From Metaphire vulgaris (taxonomy: Eukaryota > Annelida > Clitellata > Crassiclitellata > Megascolecidae): DNA of 64,000 bases. The stretch covers positions 7,884,725 through 7,948,724 of the forward strand of contig CM030837.1 of NCBI GenBank assembly GCA_018105865.1. Direction: 5' to 3'. The notes below the pieces were generated by a model. That model was not told the origin of the DNA. It did no database searches and saw only the letters and a program-made list of their open reading frames with translations. A program made the position numbers and the translations under genes. Positions 49,825 through 61,610 of this stretch are shown here, one piece after another (position 1 is the first letter of the stretch; each line of letters starts with the position of its first letter).

Positions 49825-49952
49825 GAACCTAATTGTACATACATAGCAAAACATCTCTTTAATACCGTATTATACCCGTAACTACAAAGACTAAGCTGCC
49901 TTATCGTTACATTAAGCATTACTCTAACTACAAGGACTAATCTCTTACATCA

Positions 49953-50396
49953 TCTATCATATTAAAATCGTTATTCTGTATGTCTGTTACCTTCAAGCGT
50001 TCTGATTGGTTGACTATTGGTAGACGGCTTAGACCGTTTAGTCCTTACGTCGCGATGCGTTGGTGGACGATGTTCGAAGACGACGTTGCTATTGGTAACA
50101 ATTGTTCGTAGAACCGGTTTAGTCGAGTCATTGCAGCGTCAGAGGGGTGGGCGTGCGACGACGTTGCAACGTACATTTTAACGTACACAAAAAATACGTG
50201 TACAGCGTCACAGATGGTCACAGTTCCGTGATTTTAACGTACATAGGCCTAATTATTACGTGGCGCAGAGCTTGGCTAGGTGGCGTATGTACAGTACATC
50301 ATTGAAACGTTGTTCAGCATGAATTCAATGATTGGGTTTTAGTATTATCCTGCACTGCGAGCGAAGCGAGCGCGAGCGAAGCGAGCATCTTTCTAG
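49953..50396 (+). mobile_element. non-autonomous Helitron-like element
   Basis: Starts TCTATCATATTAAAATCGTT and ends with GCGAGCGAAGCGAGC repeats, a short T-rich spacer and CTAG before T. That matches Helitron ends (5' TC, 3' hairpin plus CTRR, A|T target). No Rep/helicase ORF. Confidence 0.78.
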
Positions 50397-51669
50397 TTAT
50401 CTTTTAAACCTCACCCCCTTAACCTTTCACTAACGTCATACGTAAATACAGGGTGCCTCTGCGGGTCAATAGACTCCAATATTACAAGCAATTTTTAATT
50501 TAACTTCAATAAACACAGAATCATAACTTAACTTCAACTCAACTTCAAATACCTTTAACGCAAAACTCTTCAAATACAACACCGTTAAGAGTTAACTCTT
50601 GAAAATACAGCAGATGTCAATAGAAGAGGCAACAGGAAGACAAACACTGAAAAAGTCCGTTCAGACACACCTTAAGTTAAAATGTCAACGAGAGAAGGAT
50701 GAAAGAAAAAGCACAAGGTAGTATAGGCTATAATAGCTGTTGCCCACATGGAAACTAGAAAAAAATTGTACCAAAAGTTTTGCGATTACGTGCAACTGTC
50801 AAAATAATAATAATAATTAATGAAGAACTGTGTTATCGTCGTTATCATTATTTCAAGTCTCATTAGGTAATTATCGCTATCACAAAGTTCATGGCGTTAT
50901 AAGTCTGCTGTTGGCGATGATCAATCGGTGCGTGGTAATTTCCCGGTACACCGTAAAAGCATGAAGAGACTACCGTAGTTCTTAAACTCTCCGCCGACAG
51001 CACACATTCTTGTACAGAATGGCACACGGCGACCTCTGTAGGCCTATGCGAGGCATTTTCCCATTCAATATATCGACAACTGGTCAATCAGGGCCGCTGG
51101 ACTGGTAGATTTCGACCACACATCGGCGACTGTGAAGCGTCTAAAGGTACGCTAAACGTCTTAGAAATGATGAGAGAATTCGCCAATCCTCACATGAATC
51201 ACCGCAAACCGCTACCGCGATCCTTGCGTTATACTTGAGAATGACCGCACGGAGGAGGGAGGGCCTCGAGGTTGTACAGACCGCGATAGCTAGACTGTAG
51301 ACAGAAAACGAACGCGAGCTTCTCACAGTATTAACGCACCGGGGCAGGTGATAAAACAACGAACGCCGTCAGTCTAATCATCTAATGAGTTCTGTTCCGG
51401 GAGTGGCCGCTACTGCATGCCGCCGGTCGCAACCCTTTCATCTGCCGCCACCGCCGACCGCTCGCTCTACCGTCCGTCGTCAGGAAATACGACCGGCAAA
51501 AAGGAAAGCCGCGAAATCTAGGCCATCTTGTTTCCCTCACGAATTTAATCACCCTCTTCGTCACTGTACCGTTCAACTCTCTGACCGAAATAATCTTGAA
51601 CTCACTCGAATATTGGACCGAAGCACCAAGACTGCTTGCTGTCGGATTTCATAAACGACGATGTATAAC

Positions 51670-51691
51670 ACAACACACACACACACGCACG

Positions 51692-51747
<56 letters not shown>
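51670..51747. repeat. (AC)n microsatellite
   Basis: Runs into a short (TA)n at the border of the 199-bp inverted repeat. Confidence 0.98.
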
Positions 51748-51762
<15 letters not shown>

Positions 51763-52048
51763 GTTACAGTCAAAGTGTGAAATCAGGCAATGTTGACATT
51801 GCCTGAAACTTTTAGGAAATGTCGACATAAGCCGTTTCACTCGGGCACTGTCGACATTGACTGAAATGTTTAGGCATTGTTTAACAATGCCTGAAATTTG
51901 CCCAATTTTTATACACACATTTCCTGAAATCTTTATCTGTGATGGAATAGCATAATAAGTAACATAAACAGTTCTGAAACCTTAATAAGTGCCAAAAACT
52001 TCAATAGGTTCAAATGAAATAAAAAACAGGCAGTAATAGAAAAAAGTT

Positions 52049-52332
52049 GGGGGTGGGAAGTTAGCAGAGTGGTAACAGCGTTGGATATTGGTGCAGGAGG
52101 TCGCGGGATCGCGTCCCGGAGGAGCCCTAAGGTCGACTCAGCCTATTTGCGCTAGAGGGGCGTGTTATAAATGAGGACCAGCCCTAAAAATGCTGCGACA
52201 AGTCAAACAGGTACGCTACGCGATGCACTAGCCCCGTGTCCGTGGCCTTGCACACGCATGGCTGAGGGCTATAGAAACGGAGATCAGTGCCGCCCTATGA
52301 GCCTGTGGCTCGGGAAGGACTTTGACTTTGAA
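52049..52332 (+). repeat. tRNA-headed SINE with 15-bp target duplication
   Basis: A-box-like TTAGCAGAGTGGTAACAG, B-box-like GGGATCGCGTCCCG, tail GGAAGGACTTTGACTTTGAA. Flanked by TAATAGAAAAAAGTT at 52034-52048 and 52333-52347, which shows insertion into the 51.8-53.2 kb element. Contains ACGGAGATCAGTGCCG, shared with the 5S-headed SINE. Confidence 0.92.
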
Positions 52333-52427
52333 TAATAGAAAAAAGTTATACACAACTGTAAAAACTTCAAATGCAATAAAGGAATGAATTCCAAAAACGT
52401 TATAAGGTTCTAACGCAATAAAGAAAG

Positions 52428-52672
52428 AGCAGTCATATAAAACAGTTCTACAACATTAATGAAGTCAACTAAAACTTTATAAGGTTCTAATGCAATAAAA
52501 AAAGCAGTCATATAAAACAGTTCTACAACATTAATGAAGTCAACTAAAACTTTATAAGGTTCTAATGCAATAAAGGAAAAAGCAGTCATATAAAACAGTT
52601 CTACAACATTAATGAAGTCAACTAAAACTTTATAAGGTTCTAATGCAATAAATGAAAAAGCAGTCATATAAA
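52428..52672. repeat. 76-78-bp tandem repeat, three full units
   Basis: Unit begins GCAGTCATATAAAACAGTTC. Older degenerate units extend left to about 51960, on both sides of the SINE. The - strand is open across the array but this is a repeat artefact. Confidence 0.95.
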
Positions 52673-52684
52673 ACGGGCTAAAAT

Positions 52685-52924
52685 TTAACAGTTCTTATTG
52701 CAGCAACTTAAACTTGAATGGCAACGACTATTGCATTTCAGTTTAGCTTTGAAACATCTACAACGATTTGTTTCACACTTGACAGGGCTTGAAGAAGACT
52801 TCCCGCAGTTATTCACTGTTACAGGGATACAGCGAAGCATCAGTTCTTCAGGTGTCCCGTTACCCAAATGCCGGGCCCAGTTGTTGACACTTCGACAGCG
52901 AGGGGTACATCCAACAGGCGACAC
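52685..52924 (-). CDS. small cysteine-rich ORF inside the long-inverted-repeat element
   Basis: Up to 79 residues from the first Met. The C-terminus has spaced cysteines: KCETNRCRCFKAKLKC, SRCH and CCNKNC. The upstream half has RCIPVTVNNCGKS and a copy of the same DNA motif at 52929-52970. The C-x-x-x-x-C-x-C-x(6)-C-x3-CH spacing suggests metal binding, loosely like CXC-type domains. It may be the last exon of a longer transposon protein. No function is assigned. Confidence 0.45.
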   Translation of the reverse strand: MSPVGCTPRCRSVNNWARHLGNGTPEELMLRCIPVTVNNCGKSSSSPVKCETNRCRCFKAKLKCNSRCHSSLSCCNKNC

Positions 52925-53401
52925 CTTGAAAAAGACTTCCCGCAGTTATTCACAGCTATAGGGATACAGCGAACAGCCCCATCAGCCTTAATATGGCCCT
53001 GACAGCGAAGCCTCAGATCTTCTTAAGTCCAAGTTAAGCTTATTATGCTATTCCATCACAGATAAAGATTTCAGGAAATGTGTGTACAAAAATTGGGCAA
53101 ATTTCAGGCATTGTTAAACAATGCCTAAACATTTCAGTCAATGTCGACAGTGCCCGAGTGAAACGGCTTATGTCGACATTTCCTAAAAGTTTCAGGCAAT
53201 GTCAACATTGCCTGATTTCACACTTTGACTGTAACATATATATATACACTTATGTATACGTGGGGCTCGTCAATTTTTCGCAGGAGTGACATAGACCTCT
53301 AAGACTTAGCAGAGCGATTACAGGATATGGGAGTCTATCACCCTTTCCCTCTCCGACTAAGCACTTGATGCACATACACTCATTCACAGCCGAGTCCACA
53401 G

Positions 53402-53817
53402 CAGTGGCGTAGGCAGGATTTCTGGAAGGGGAGTTTGGTTTTGACCGTGACCAAATTTGCAAAAATCCTGACAAGCAAAAAAACGTTATTAGCCTACCTC
53501 TAGTTTTTACGTGACAAGCAAAAAATAAAAAGGTCCTCGCCTCTTACTTAAACCTTTACAGTATATAGCCAACGGGGGGTTCTGACCCCCAAAGTCGCGT
53601 CAAAACATTAAAAATGCTGTGTTTAAGTAAGAGGTGAGGACAATTTTTGCTTGTCACCTAAAACATTAGAGGTGATTACGTTTTTGTTTTTGTTTTGCTT
53701 GTCAGCTCAAAAAGTAGAGGTGGTAACGTCTTTTTGCTTGTCAGGATTTTTGCAAAGTTGGTCACGGTCAAAACCAAAAACCAAATCCCCTTCCAGAAAT
53801 CCTGGTTACGCCACTGC
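53402..53817. mobile_element. MITE, CAGTGGCGTAGGCAGG family
   Basis: Ends CAGTGGCGTAGGCAGGATTT / AATCCTGGTTACGCCACTG. Contains at least five TTTTGCTTGTCA modules in both orientations. No 8-bp duplication visible, so its ends may come from two copies. Confidence 0.75.
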
Positions 53818-53875
53818 AATACATCAAAACTATGGTGAGTCAGCAGCAAACTTGCGTGTATTATCTGTTTCTCGT

Positions 53876-53976
53876 TCAAAAATTATTTATTGATTTTCCT
53901 TGCGTACCCCTTGGCAACTGCTGCCCGTACCCCTGGGTTTACGCCCGGTATGCGTACCACCGTTTGAAAACCTCTG
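53876..53976. mobile_element. hAT terminus remnant
   Basis: GTATGCGTACCACCGTTTGA and AACCTCTG: complement of the CAGAGGTTTTCAAACxGTGG type hAT end. Only one end is seen. Confidence 0.45.
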
Positions 53977-54768
53977 TTCTTGACGACTGTTGGCAGAGGG
54001 CAGTCAGGCAGACGCCATTGTGGCAAACGAAGAAGTCCCCAAAGTTTTTTGCGCCAATCACTCAATTATTCGGCCGAGAGCAGGATGATGAAAGTGTGAT
54101 GTCAAGCGTTGCACTAAAATCAATAGAGATAACTACGAAGGGGCCTAATGCGTCCGGCAGACTAACAATTGTACTTCTGCAATAAGCCGCTTAAATAAAA
54201 CGTACTCAACGACGATGCTAAAATACTGCCTGCAGTCTGTTTATTCGTCAAGTTTTATAGCGCTTTTATGTAGGAAACGATAAACCTGGTTCGCAACTGG
54301 TAGTTGATGACGAATTTGGTAAACATTTGCCGAATCCACATAGAAAGAAAACCGATTACCGAGCCCATGCGTAACTAGCTTCTTGACTATCAAAACCAAG
54401 GACACATGGGCTTAATATTGAAGCAGATAATGTTCAAAAGCAATGAAAGCCCACAGCTTCATTTTCAACCAAGCACAGCGTATGCAAATAAAACAACACC
54501 ATTCTAAATATTTTAAAACTTTCAGAAACGTAAAAAGAATTGAAATGAAAAATTCATTAGCCAAAATTTTTGTCCACCTATAATTAATTTGAAATTGTAA
54601 TTATTGATGAGTTTTAAAGTTAACTGTCGTGCATTCTGAAAAACCTTTTCTTTCAATAAACAATTATCACATTTTCAATGACATTAATTATTTCAGACCG
54701 CAGTTGCTGGATATATTTAGTGGGTGAAGTAATCATTATTGTTAGTAATTAATTCAATATAAATATAC

Positions 54769-55128
54769 TAGGGCTGGTACTGATTAAAATTTTCTTGTCT
54801 AATTGGAAATTATTTTAATCGATTAACGATAACATATAACTTTTAGCTGATCTGCTTGCATTGCCACTCTGCATATGTCTACTTTGCCATCCGCGGTTGG
54901 CTTAAAAACAAAATGAAAATGCTTGCTAAACTCTCCTCTTAAATGCCTAATTGCAATATTGCTTTCATTACTTGCCATTGTTGTTTCAACGGAAATAGAA
55001 ATCTAGAAGCTAAGTAGTATTCAAGTAATAAGTAACCAAAATACTAAAAAATTAATTAAAAAATTACTTTATTCAAAAATTTAATCTATTAAAAATTTTT
55101 AATTATTAATCATTAATCTGCAGTCCTA
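54769..55128. mobile_element. hAT-type MITE, TAGGGCTGG family
   Basis: Ends TAGGGCTGGTACTGATTA / TTAATCTGCAGTCCTA. Duplication AAATATAC/AAACATAC. Confidence 0.8.
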
Positions 55129-55440
55129 AAACATACAAAATTGGAGACAAATTGTTTGTTTCAGATATTGTACACTTCTCACAAACTGACCATAAAGCAA
55201 TATGCACATTGCACACACCCAGGGTTGGAGTTGCCGGGGTTGGGGTTGAACCCCCAGCTAAGTTTCCAACCCCCCCAGCTCTTTCTTAAAATTATGTTTG
55301 GGGGGGTCGACTCCAACCCCCCCAGCTATTGGCCCAACATTTGCTGCTTCTGAAATTCAGAATGAATTATAATAATTCCCGAACTTGATTAAAATTATAA
55401 CAATTCTCTCAGTTTCGACTTACTTACTTACTTACTATGC

Positions 55441-56642
55441 ATGTATGGCTCACAGATTAGAGTTGGCTGTGAAGAACTCAATTGACGATCTTAATGCCAT
55501 CTGGTACTTTAAAGTGTTTGTAGATGAACTGTACAAAGTGTATAGCATGTCTCCCAAAAATCAGCGAGAGCTGCAAGATGAAGCGAAATTGCTGTCTGTT
55601 GGGCTTTTGAAAGTTCAGAAAGTGTTTGATGTTCGCTGGGTCTTTTCATCATTTGTAGCAGTTAAGGCAGTATTACGCGACTTTGCCGCTTTAGTTGCCC
55701 ACTTCACAAAGTGTTCATCTGCAGATGGTGCAGAGGGTGATGACCGAACATCAAAAGAAAGGAGCAAATACCAGGGACTGCTAAAAAAATGAAATCTTGG
55801 CTTTTTGTAAGTGAGACCTGCTTGCTGAAGGATGCTTTGCGATGCCTTAAACAGCTGTAGTTGTATCTGCAGAGCCAGGAAGCCACTATATTGACTGCTG
55901 CTAGTCATATCAATGACACCATAAATAAGCTTCAGGGATTGAAAGAGGTAAAATATTGTGAAGCAGGTCAAGATGTTGAAAATGAGGAAGGCAGTGTTTA
56001 TGGTGACAAAAAAGGCATTGTTACAACAATGAGTAAATTTTTGGAACATTTTCAGAAAGACCAGCACTACAAAGGTGTTAAAATTGAGATAAAAGCTACA
56101 GATGCTGCTAGCTTTGAGAAACATAATGGTCAGTTTCTTCAGTCATTGTGTGACAATCTGTGTCAGCGTTTTCCATCTTCAGAATTAATTGAAGCTACTG
56201 CCTGTTTGATTAAGTCTACATGGCCAGCAAACCCATTGGATACAGCTCTTTAGGGGAGAGGCATGTTGCAAGTTTGTGTAAGCAGTTTGGTATAAGTTGC
56301 ACTGATGCAGCAGAAACTGTTGCACAGTATGCAATGTACAAGAAGACTGACGGCATTACACTGGGAAGAAATTTGAATCATCTCATTCTTTCATCTGCTG
56401 ACTGCGAGAGAGGATTCAGTCAGATGAATCTCTATCACACCAGTGAAAGAAACAGGCTGTTGGTGTCATCTATCAATGACTTATTAATGATTGGGATCCA
56501 TGGTCCCCCTATTACATTCTGGAACGCAGAGAAATATGTCATTAGTTGGTTAAAATCAGGCAGACGAGGAGCATTGGATAAAGCGACTGGCCCACCAAAG
56601 AAGACAGAAGACATAATGCACAGATCAAACATTTTCACATAA
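55441..56642 (+). pseudogene. hAT transposase relic (KIAA1586/ZBED-like C-terminal half)
   Basis: Three frame blocks: HRLELAVKNSIDDLNAIWYF and RWVFSSFVAVKAVLRDFAAL (55448-55790); KFLEHFQKD and EATACLIKSTWPANP (55861-56250); then LILSSADCERGFSQMNL, RNRLLVSSINDLLMI and FWNAEKYVISWL (56330-56642). The A-D-C-E-R-G-F-S-x-M-N block is the hAT dimerisation region. At least one stop and one frameshift, and no N-terminal BED finger is visible, so it is inactive. Confidence 0.88.
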
Positions 56643-56777
56643 TAAATTGACTTCCAGCAGTTGGCTGTAGTTTTTAAGACTTTAAAGATTTGCTAACCTT
56701 ACCACTTATTGACATTTTTAATACGCCCCACGTTCAATATGGTTCAGTGTATAATGACATCCAGACACATTCCCAAC

Positions 56778-57018
56778 CAGGGGCGTCATTGGGGGGGCTG
56801 GGGCCGTGCCCCCCAAGGAAATGAAAAAATAATTTTTAATGTATTAATGTGCAAAATATCGCAAAAATTGTCAAAAATTTGCCAAAAAATGTAAAAAATT
56901 GAAAATTTGCCCAAATTTACCCAAAAATTGCCCAAAATTTGCCAAAATTGCAAAAAATTACCTAAAATTTGCCAAAAAATATCTCGCCCCCAAAGAAAAG
57001 TGCGAAATGACGCTACTG
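56778..57018. mobile_element. hAT-type MITE nested in the hAT element
   Basis: Ends CAGGGGCGTCATTGGGG / AAATGACGCTACTG, exact duplication TTCCCAAC. Body of AAAATTGCCAAA repeats. Same family as 11257-11546. Confidence 0.93.
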
Positions 57019-57549
57019 TTCCCAACAATTGCATATCGGGTACATGCAGCTTCTGTTATTCAGTGAATTTCAGACAAATGAAAACCTCGACCCCCCCAGC
57101 TCAAATTTCACAACTCCAACACTGCACACACCTACTGTTCAAGTGCATACATGCACATATACTGCACATGCAATTAATTATTTGGACATCTACAAGCATG
57201 ACTAAGAGAAGAGTAAAATTTCATCTAATTACAATAATTACATTGCAAGTAATGAATGACAGACAGCCGAGCGGAAGAACATGCTTAATTGCTTATATTA
57301 CGTTATTAAGTGCAGATCATTTAACAAAGGGCAGCTAACTGTCAGTGCAAACAAATTCTAAAAACCTAGGCACGTCGGTGCCTCGTAGGCAGGAAGAGAG
57401 GGCAGCAACAGGACTTCTGCACTGGGTCAAGAAACTCATCAATCTCCATACTATACACGATGCCCACATTCACTGCTTGGTACTACTCTGTCATGTCTCA
57501 AATAATATTTCCCATCTGATGAAATTTCAGCTATAGTAAAGTAAAGTAA

Positions 57550-57594
<45 letters not shown>
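57550..57594. repeat. (TA)n microsatellite
   Basis: About 22 units. Confidence 0.97.
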
Positions 57595-57596
<2 letters not shown>

Positions 57597-57785
57597 TAAG
57601 CATATCTAAGTAAATATATACACTCAAGTACGGTAATAAGAAATGACGTGTACAAAGAGAAACCGCAGCCTTGAAAAAACGGAAGCACAAATTTTTAAAA
57701 TTCTATATTTATCACAATCTTACTTAACTAATAAGGTTTGTAAAAAAAACTAATATAAATAAATGCACCATCGTCATCGTCCTCT

Positions 57786-57815
57786 CCTCCTCCTCCTCCT
57801 CCTCCTCCTCCTCCT
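57786..57815. repeat. (TCC)n microsatellite
   Basis: About 10 units, followed by a short ATC run. Confidence 0.96.
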
Positions 57816-60280
57816 CATAATCATCATCATCATCTCTGCATCTTGGCATCCCGCATCGCAACAAGTCAACTTATCATCAACCGGCATTTGAAATTGCACG
57901 TTTCCAGGTCTGCAATAATCATTCAACAGACACTTGCCTTCTTCCTCTGGCCTTCATTGTGATCGTAAATGCTTATCTGGAGTACCAGAGAGATTTCCGG
58001 ATGCAATAAAATCAACAATGCAAAACGATACATTCTAATCTAGTGTAAAATCCGCTATTGAGCCAGTAATGAACGTAAAGTGGTACTTTAAACTAACAAT
58101 TTGCGCACGTGGATTATTGTATTGGTTCACGAATTATAGAAAATTAATCGAGAATATTTTCTGATAAAAGTGTACTAATGAAATTACGCTTGCAGAGAAA
58201 GAATAAAAGGTTCTGGATTCATATAAGTAAGTAAGTAAGACCTCGTGAATTTATATAGCGCTTTTGAACGTACCGGTATTACAACAGTAGTTGCTTATTC
58301 TTAGGCGCTTAGCCTTTCTTGGGACAGCTATGGCAAGGTTAATTACCTGGTCAAAAAATCCGAAGGGCCGTGAGGCTAGGTTTTTGTAGCTATGGAGGAA
58401 ATGATTTACCGGTACTGTAATATGCTATGCATATGTCAGTTAGATTCTTTGTTAAATGCAAAAACTCTTATCTAAGAGCGGTTAACATAATTTTATCTCT
58501 GCTGACAAAATTCAAACTGACGACAAATAAAACTCAGAATAAACCTAGTTATTTCAAACAAATTGTAGTTCTGTTTGAAACGTGAAGTGCAAATTTGGAT
58601 TTCTAAGAGACTTAGTACGAGTCCGAAATCTGAACGGGTTGGGAGATAAAGGTCTTGAACCCTAACCATTTGCTCTCTGCTGCCAGATACAGGTCAGACA
58701 AGGCTATCTTCGACTCAGGAAACGAGTCAACGCTGAAAATCAATTGAAAACAGTCCCCCTCGTCCCTCGAGGATAATAGATGGGATGCAATAATCATAGC
58801 ACAGATTGAGTCTGATCTCTCTAGTACCCCACCAAGTACCCACTCTTGCTTTACTACTATTAATCATAGGATTACCACCTTGCAGGATCAATGATTCCTT
58901 TGGTAGTCCTTTTTTCACATACTGTAATAGCTCATAACATACTCTTTTTTGTCTTTTTTAAATGTTATTTCTTTGCCACTTATAGTATAAGTTAGCTATA
59001 AGGTTATCATTTTGTACCCTATATGTACTTTGTATGTTTTCAATTATTTTATATGTTAATTTTATATTCATGATTGACCATGTGTGTGTATGTGAAAATA
59101 AACTCAATATAAACTCAAAGTACAGGTACTGAAGACTCAGAACTAACATTACAAACAAGAGTCATTTCTAACACATATCGATCATTTGGAGTCTCCACCA
59201 GGACGCCCTTAAGCTCACTCGGTAGCTGCAGTGCCGTATTTGGAGGGATCCGAGAAGGAGAAATTCTTGTCCTTGTTCGCTGACCCTACTGTTCAACCCT
59301 ATGCTTAGCAAGGAGTAAGTTTCATGCTGTCATTAACTTATTTAACTAACCTACCGGTATATATTTAGCATAGTGAAAATTATAATGTGTTCCAATGCCT
59401 CTAAAACCACTTGAAATCACACTGTTACTATTACTATTGTTATTAGTAGACCCCTTCCCCAGAGATCTAGTTCTCTCAAATAGTAATCTGGTCAGCTGTT
59501 CGCGTTCAAGTTCACCTGTATGTTCTATTAGGGAACAATACGCTTCTGACTGGTAAATAATGCCGAGGAAACAAAGCAATATGCAAATCGAATATATGTA
59601 TGTACCGTAGATTTCTGTTCATTGCTGAACTAAGACTTTCTAAAGCTGCTCTCTCTATAGCAGTTAGTCACACGAATACTTCGCCGTTATTTGGCAGTAG
59701 AAGACTTGGCGCCGGCAGCTCAACCATCGATGCCTGTCAGCGCGCTGAAGTGGAGTCCATATCTTTCTGCGGGTAAGCTGCCAGAGGCACTATCAGGTAA
59801 TGAAACACCTGTGAAAGAGAAGTGGAGAGGTAAAGGTCGGCCAAAACGAGATCTTAGAGAAAACTGCTCAAGATCGAGTCACAATTGAAGGAAGCAGAAT
59901 TATCGCCTACGCTGTATCTTCCAGTTTCTTTACAAATAAGTCAACCCAATAAATTAATTCAGAAAAGAAGGACGAAACAACTGACAGAACCATTCAAAAG
60001 AATAACAGAACGAGTGACGTGGAGTATGAAGCTGATTAAGTGATAAAATGCAGCTTAGAGTGGAATTCGTGGACGCAATTCCGCCAATGGGTTACTGGAC
60101 GAGCTGATAACTATTAGAGATCTTTTGCTGAACATTTTAAGACTGTCACATTGGTAACTTTAACTGACTTATTATTGATAGCATTTACGCTGTATACATT
60201 TTAATAGAACACATTCAACGATTCTGAACAAATACACCAGGTCAGTGAATTCAAGGCAGTCATTTAGGTTGACAAGATAT
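57816..60280. other. no gene recognised
   Basis: Moderately AT-rich sequence with only short, unsupported reading frames. A GTAAGTAA run and a TTTATATAGCGCTTTTGAA motif at 58227-58275 look like the end of an old retroelement. Confidence 0.5.
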
Positions 60281-60281
60281 C

Positions 60282-60615
60282 AGGCCTGAGGAGAGGGGGT
60301 GCAGCCGGTACATTGTTCCGTGGCCCATGGAGCTCGAAGGGGCCCCGGGTCTGGCGATGATGATGTATACAGTATGTTAACAATTGTCTGAACCCGGAAA
60401 AGTCTCTGACAGCGGAAAAAGGTCATCTTCGTCATCATGAGCACAGAGGCCCGGTGAATGTGTTAGGGGCCCCGGGTCGATCATGTTAAGTACTCGTAAC
60501 GCCATAAAAAGACCGAGAAGCGAAAACAAGGTCATCAACTTTTCCTACGCTTGTCAGGTCAGGGGCCCGTGACTATTTTTGGCACCGGGGCCCAGAAATT
60601 CTCTTGGCGGCCCTG
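60282..60615. mobile_element. CAGGGCCG-family MITE, one end replaced
   Basis: Right end GAATTTCTGGGCC-complement closing GGCGGCCCTG, as in 6127-6359. The left side instead begins with a 36-bp segment (60282-60318) that recurs at 61031-61066. Confidence 0.5.
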
Positions 60616-60769
60616 CAATATATTATAAAATGACCTTCCACGGCTGAATTCTCCTTTATTCATTGGAAATTCTGACAAATTGATAATAGGGCCATAGGCC
60701 TACTTACGCATCAACTTTTCTTGGAAGCAGATCACTTAATTTTACATCCAGGCTACAGAGTTTCTAGCA

Positions 60770-61028
60770 GTGTTTTATCCAGGTCTGTTAGGAAGAGACC
60801 TCCAAAAAACACCCCCCCCCAAAAAAAATCCCAGCGCTAACGCACAATTTTTGTATTGAACTATGTTCTTCCCCTCCAGCCAAGTCAATTTCCTCTCAAA
60901 GGCCTGCTCGTCAGGGCTTTTAAGAGAATACAGTATAAAAGTAAGTGACGACCGACGACCTTTTTTGCTTGTCTGAACTTTTATCCTGAGAAACCCTCCC
61001 CCTGCTGAAAATTCGTTCCGACGTGCCT
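60770..61028. mobile_element. possible MITE containing the shared module
   Basis: Has GACGACCTTTTTTGCTTGTC and a G/C-run body. Terminal repeats are not well matched (complement CAGGCACGTCGGAACG on the right). Confidence 0.4.
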
Positions 61029-61047
61029 GCAGGCCTGAGGAGAGGGG

Positions 61048-61225
61048 GTGCAGCCGGTACATTGTGTGGCTTTAGTCAAGGCAGGGATCCCGTCCATCAA
61101 GGCGCCGACTGGTCTCTGTAGATCCGATGGGAAAAGACCAGACGGCACGACCCTGATCCCTTGGGAAGCCGGCCGAAGCCTGGTCTGGGAACCCAACGGT
61201 AACAGATACCGTTCCCAAAAAAAAA
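61048..61225 (+). pseudogene. 5'-truncated non-LTR retrotransposon 3' end with poly(A)
   Basis: Reads [19 protein letters not shown], like the RPDG-x-T-L-I-P-W-x-x-G-x-x-L-x-W-D segment at the end of many animal LINE ORFs. Then a short tail and A15 at 61217-61231. Confidence 0.65.
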
Positions 61226-61610
61226 AAAAAATACCTACCCACCTCCTCGCTCGTTGCAAGAGCCGCCTCAGAAGCCACTGCTGTCAGAAAAACGGACAAA
61301 TATCAAATAGGTCTATGGTAGCCACGTAGACCTTCCTGCCTATTGCATTCGAGACGCTAGGCCCCATAAACCAAGACGACCTCTGTTTTCTTAGCGAGCT
61401 GGGTCGACGAATAGCTAAAAAATCCGGAGACAGTTCCAGCGTATGTCAGACACACGACAACACTTCAACGCAATCGCATTCCGAGGACCTTTCCCACGTT
61501 TTTAACCGGACGAGAGTTAGCCACACAATTTCTATAGGTCTCCGGACAATTGTTACAATTTTGATCATAAGTTCCTCGGTAACTATAAGTAGAGGTAACT
61601 AAAGGTAGTC

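Larger units (their letters stand above)
51761..53237. mobile_element. 1.48-kb element with 199-bp nearly identical inverted repeats
   Basis: Left arm 51761-51959, right arm 53039-53237; I find one mismatch in 199. Arms contain two near-palindromes starting CAGGCAATGTTGACATTGCC and CAGGCATTGTTTAACAATGC. Interior: degenerate 76-78-bp tandem repeats, a SINE insertion and a small Cys-rich ORF. It sits in a TA-rich target. Confidence 0.9.
55220..57124 (+). mobile_element. hAT element, 1.9 kb, formerly autonomous
   Basis: Ends CAGGGTTGGAGTTG / CACAACTCCAACACTG with exact 8-bp duplication CACACACC at 55212-55219 and 57125-57132. Encloses the broken transposase and a nested MITE. Confidence 0.93.

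Noticed and set aside
50863..51654. coding first exon of GLI or a separate gene
   Set aside because: Short frames on both strands with no recognised motif. A non-coding GLI 5' exon here is possible but not demonstrable.
52410..52667. repeat protein with three copies of a hydrophobic segment
   Set aside because: The frame is open only because the 76-78-bp DNA repeat lacks stops in that frame. Outside the array it has no support.
57783..57835. CRISPR-like or regulatory repeat
   Set aside because: Simple TCC and ATC trinucleotide runs.
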